Shown: piece after piece, positions 61,742 through 64,000 of the stretch
Position numbering within the stretch: position 1 is the stretch's first letter
Layout: each line of letters starts with the position of its first letter
Notes under the pieces: generated by a model
What the model was told of the DNA's origin: nothing
What the model saw: the letters and a program-made list of their open reading frames with translations, nothing else
The model's database searches: none
Program-made: the position numbers and the translations under genes
Assembly: GCA_022842325.1 (NCBI GenBank)
Contig: JALHPU010000009.1
Span: 62,001 to 126,000, forward strand
Direction of reading: 5' to 3'
DNA: 64,000 nucleotides
Source of the DNA: Sulfuritalea sp.
GTDB lineage: Bacteria > Pseudomonadota > Gammaproteobacteria > Burkholderiales > Rhodocyclaceae

Positions 61742-62061
61742 TCGACCGGCTCGACGAAAACCTGCACCCGACCGCCGCAGGCCAGCCCGACCTGCCAGGC
61801 CTGTTCGTCGCTGACGCCGAACTCGAGCAGCTGCGGCCGGCCGGAGGCCATGACCCGGGCCGCGGCATCGATCACCGCGCCCTCGATGCAGCCGCCGGAG
61901 ACCGAGCCGATGAAATGCCCGGCCTCATCGACCGCCAGGTGGCTGCCTTCGGGACGCGGCGAGGAGCCCCAGGTGCTGACCACCGTGGCCAGCGCCGCCG
62001 CCTTGCCTGCGGCGCGCCATTGCTGCAGGGTTTCAAAGAGGGAGTCGTCGTCTGTGGTCAT
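61738..62061 (-). CDS. xdhC: XdhC/CoxI family protein, N-terminal domain
   Basis: 107 residues, a single XdhC_CoxI domain: ALATVVSTWGSSPRPEGSHLAV, VSGGCIEGAVIDAA with the conserved Cys, and GLACGGRVQVFVEP with the second Cys. First gene of the minus-strand Mo-cofactor maturation operon. It is divergent from trpB2, whose promoter and operator lie in the 219-base spacer, so both directions may answer to the same regulator. Confidence 0.88.
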   Translation of the reverse strand: MTTDDDSLFETLQQWRAAGKAAALATVVSTWGSSPRPEGSHLAVDEAGHFIGSVSGGCIEGAVIDAAARVMASGRPQLLEFGVSDEQAWQVGLACGGRVQVFVEPVE

Positions 62062-62120
62062 GATTGTTCAGGGTGCAAGTATCAGCGAATGCCAATGTTA
62101 AAAAAACCCTCACGGATGGA

Positions 62121-62161
62121 TTGACATTACTTCGTTTCTTTGCATACAGTGTACCGTATCC
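62121..62161 (+). promoter_or_regulatory. Promoter with overlapping GntR-type operator of trpB2
   Basis: TTGACA at 62121-62126, a 16-base spacer and CATACA at 62143-62148: the same geometry as the promoter at 14512. GCATACAGT at 62142 sits where GTATACAGT does in that promoter, and GTGTACCGTATCC at 62149-62161 matches the motif GTRTACMGYATMC. The spacer also separates the divergent xdhC operon, which could be controlled from here. Confidence 0.65.
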
Positions 62162-62280
62162 TGAATTGGACCTGCCGACCAAAGGCGAAAACAATCTGTC
62201 AGTCGCCTGCGAGGCCCGTCTCTGATCCAAGATCGTAGCGCAGCCGAAATCGACCAAAACAATTACCGAGGAGACAAGAC

Positions 62281-63663
62281 ATGACCCAGACCCGCATCGT
62301 TCTTGACCAAAGCGAAATCCCGACGCACTGGTACAACATCGCCGCCGACCTGAAGAATCCGCCCTTCCCGCCGCTGGGCGGCGACGGCAATCCGGTGACC
62401 CCGGACAAGATGCTGGCCATCTTCCCCGGCCCGGTGCTGGAGCAGGAAATGTCGGCCGAGCGCTGGATCAAGATTCCCGAGGAGGTGCGCCAGATCTACG
62501 CGCTGTGGCGCCCGAGCCCGCTGTGCCGCGCCACGCGCCTTGAGCAGATGCTGGGAACCCCGGCAAAGATTTTCTACAAATACGAGGGCGTCTCCCCGGC
62601 CGGTTCGCACAAGCCGAATTCCGCCGTGCCGCAGGCCTACCTGAACAAGATTGCCGGTACCAAGCGCCTGGTCACCGAAACCGGCGCCGGGCAGTGGGGT
62701 TCCTCGCTGGCCTTCGCCGGCCAGATCTTCGGCCTGCCGGTCGAGATCTTCATGGTCAAGGTCAGCTATGGCCAGAAGCCCTACCGTCGCCTGATGATGC
62801 AGACCTGGGGCGGCGACGTGGTCGCCAGCCCGTCCGAGCGCACCAAGACCGGCCGCGACATCCTCGCCGCCGATCCGGACAACCAGGGCAGCCTGGGCAT
62901 CGCGATTTCCGAGGCGATCGAAGCGGTGGTGAGCAATCCCGGCAGCAAGTACGCGCTGGGCTCGGTGCTCAACCACGTGTTGCTGCACCAGACCGTGATC
63001 GGCCTCGAAGCCAAAAAACAGTTCGAGAAATTCGGCGAATATCCCGACATGATGTTCGCGCCCTGCGGCGGCGGCTGCAACTTCGCCGGCGCCGTATTCC
63101 CCTTCCTCGGCGACGCCGCGGCGGGCGACAAGCGTGCGCAGAAGATCCGCATGGTCGCCGTTGAACCCGAGTCCTGCCCGACGCTGACCAAGGGCGTGTA
63201 TGCCTACGACTTCGGCGATGCCTCCGGCTTCACGCCGATGATGAAGATGTACACCCTGGGCCACGACTTCATGCCGCCCGGCATCCACGCCGGCGGCCTG
63301 CGCTACCACGGCGACAGCCCGCTGATCTCGCAGCTCTACCACGAGAAGCTGATCGAGGCCGTTGCCGTGCCGCAGAAGGCCACCTTCGAGGCCGGCGTCA
63401 TGTTCGCCCGCGCCGAAGGCATCATCCCCGCGCCCGAATCGGCCCACGGCATCCGCGCCTGCATCGATGAGGCGCTGCGCTGCAAGGCCAGCGGCGAGCC
63501 GAAGACGCTGTTCTTCAACCTCTCCGGCCACGGCCATTTCGACATGGCCGCCTACGAGAACTACTTCTCCGGCAACATGCAGGACTTCGCCTACTCCGAC
63601 GCGGACCTTCAGGCCTCGCTGAAGTCGCTACCGAAAGTGGACTGGCCGCCCAAGGCCGCCTGA
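62281..63663 (+). CDS. trpB2: Tryptophan synthase beta chain, TrpB2 type
   Basis: 460 residues, the longer TrpB2 subgroup, with a distinctive N-terminal extension (WYNIAADL, PPFPPLGGDG). The PLP lysine is Lys111 in AGSHKPNSA. ETGAGQWGSSL (TrpB2 has Trp where TrpB1 has His) and the phosphate loop GGGCNFAG are present. TrpB2 joins indole and L-serine to tryptophan without needing TrpA; no trpA is nearby. AGGAG lies upstream of the ATG. The promoter carries the operator motif of the auxin cluster, so the enzyme is proposed to feed indole into it. A strong terminator follows. Confidence 0.88.
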   Translation: MTQTRIVLDQSEIPTHWYNIAADLKNPPFPPLGGDGNPVTPDKMLAIFPGPVLEQEMSAERWIKIPEEVRQIYALWRPSPLCRATRLEQMLGTPAKIFYKYEGVSPAGSHKPNSAVPQAYLNKIAGTKRLVTETGAGQWGSSLAFAGQIFGLPVEIFMVKVSYGQKPYRRLMMQTWGGDVVASPSERTKTGRDILAADPDNQGSLGIAISEAIEAVVSNPGSKYALGSVLNHVLLHQTVIGLEAKKQFEKFGEYPDMMFAPCGGGCNFAGAVFPFLGDAAAGDKRAQKIRMVAVEPESCPTLTKGVYAYDFGDASGFTPMMKMYTLGHDFMPPGIHAGGLRYHGDSPLISQLYHEKLIEAVAVPQKATFEAGVMFARAEGIIPAPESAHGIRACIDEALRCKASGEPKTLFFNLSGHGHFDMAAYENYFSGNMQDFAYSDADLQASLKSLPKVDWPPKAA

Positions 63664-63683
63664 TCGGCGAATACGCTGAATAA

Positions 63684-63712
63684 GAAAGGGAGCCTCGGCT
63701 CCCTTTCTTTTT
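63684..63712 (+). terminator. Rho-independent terminator after trpB2
   Basis: Eleven-base complementary arms GAAAGGGAGCC and GGCTCCCTTTC (63684-63694, 63697-63707), the innermost pairs probably opening as the loop, followed by TTTTT. Twenty bases after the trpB2 stop. The best intrinsic terminator seen in the window. Confidence 0.9.
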
Positions 63713-63759
63713 GCCCGCGGCCTGCCGAAATCGGGGGCACCACTGGCGGCTCCGAGCCG

Positions 63760-63957
63760 TTAACTGGCGTCGTCCTGTTGCCCGCCCGTCCGGGCCGAGA
63801 ATTCGACCAGCGCGCGTTGAAACTCCTCGATCGCGGCGGCGGTGATTTCCTCGCCGCACTCGTAGCAGTAGGCAACGCCCTTGAGCCGATCGACCCAGCG
63901 GCAGCCGCAATGGTCGCAGGCCAGTTCCGGCGCGCCGTGCGGATTGGTGAATATCAC
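63760..63957 (-). CDS. Small zinc-ribbon protein, possibly continuing past the window edge
   Basis: 65 residues from a GTG at 63957. Two CxxC pairs (LACDHCGCRW and YCYECGEEI) make a zinc ribbon, followed by an amphipathic helix. The frame has no stop between this GTG and the right end of the window, so the true start may lie outside. Function unknown. Convergent with trpB2 and separated from it by the terminator. Confidence 0.6.
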   Translation of the reverse strand: MIFTNPHGAPELACDHCGCRWVDRLKGVAYCYECGEEITAAAIEEFQRALVEFSARTGGQQDDAS

Positions 63958-64000
63958 CGGCAGGCCCCGAGAAAAGCCAGTCCGAGCGAGTCGAGAAAAT

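Overview
The window looks like a chromosome segment of a GC-rich betaproteobacterium, most likely a Rhodocyclaceae-type denitrifying degrader of aromatics (relatives of Aromatoleum, Azoarcus, Sulfuritalea). This rests on gene content: an anaerobic indole-3-acetate (auxin) degradation gene set, an NnrS-family protein, phenylglyoxylate/indolepyruvate-type 2-oxoacid oxidoreductases, DUF2889, and many c-di-GMP enzymes. No rRNA, tRNA, CRISPR, IS or prophage was recognised.

Layout. 1-13.2 kb: a small exported protein, a membrane PAS-GAF-GGDEF-EAL protein, a universal stress protein, a minus-strand peroxiredoxin/FG-GAP pair, a large acyl-CoA ligase-like/GNAT fusion, and a Cache-PAS-GGDEF-EAL sensor. 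13.3-31.8 kb: the catabolic core. MeaB GTPase is divergent from a GntR/FadR regulator, which is followed by thiolase, acyl-CoA synthetase, hydantoinase A and B, acyl-CoA dehydrogenase, B12-mutase small and large subunits, a three-subunit molybdenum hydroxylase, a family III CoA-transferase and a periplasmic binding protein. 32.0-39.9 kb: two 2-oxoacid (indolepyruvate-type) oxidoreductases, one of them an IorA-GltD-ferredoxin fusion with a separate gamma subunit. 40-52.7 kb: a decayed higBA module, NnrS, a class III cyclase/AAA ATPase, a second acyl-CoA synthetase, two tandem haem-c sensor diguanylate cyclases, a tandem-CZB protein and an unknown. 52.8-54.9 kb: a 3-hydroxyacyl-CoA dehydrogenase/enoyl-CoA hydratase fusion. 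55-62.1 kb, minus strand: a tightly overlapped molybdenum-cofactor maturation operon (XdhC in two pieces, MPT-binding/MobA-like fusion, cysteine desulfurase, SufU-like scaffold), then DUF2889, ApeB and an RraA-like protein. 62.3-63.7 kb: a TrpB2-type tryptophan synthase beta chain.

How it works together (inference from known chemistry). Indoleacetate is hydroxylated by the Mo enzyme, the lactam ring is opened by the hydantoinase-like pair to 2-aminophenylsuccinate, CoA is attached by the CoA-transferase or a ligase, the B12 mutase (with MeaB) rearranges it to 2-aminobenzylmalonyl-CoA, an IaaF-like decarboxylating acyl-CoA dehydrogenase lacking the usual catalytic Glu yields 2-aminocinnamoyl-CoA, and the fusion enzyme plus thiolase finish beta-oxidation to 2-aminobenzoyl-CoA and acetyl-CoA. 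Indolepyruvate oxidoreductases would feed tryptophan carbon in as indoleacetyl-CoA.

The most novel element is a 13-bp operator-like motif (GTRTACMGYATMC) at three separate promoters: in front of the GntR/catabolic operon, the beta-oxidation fusion and trpB2. It predicts one regulon that includes a tryptophan synthase beta chain, which suggests that free indole may enter the same pathway through tryptophan. Other notable points are an in-frame insertion of a dispersed repeat into an oxidoreductase gene and a 300-bp mosaic of inverted repeats inside the catabolic gene run.
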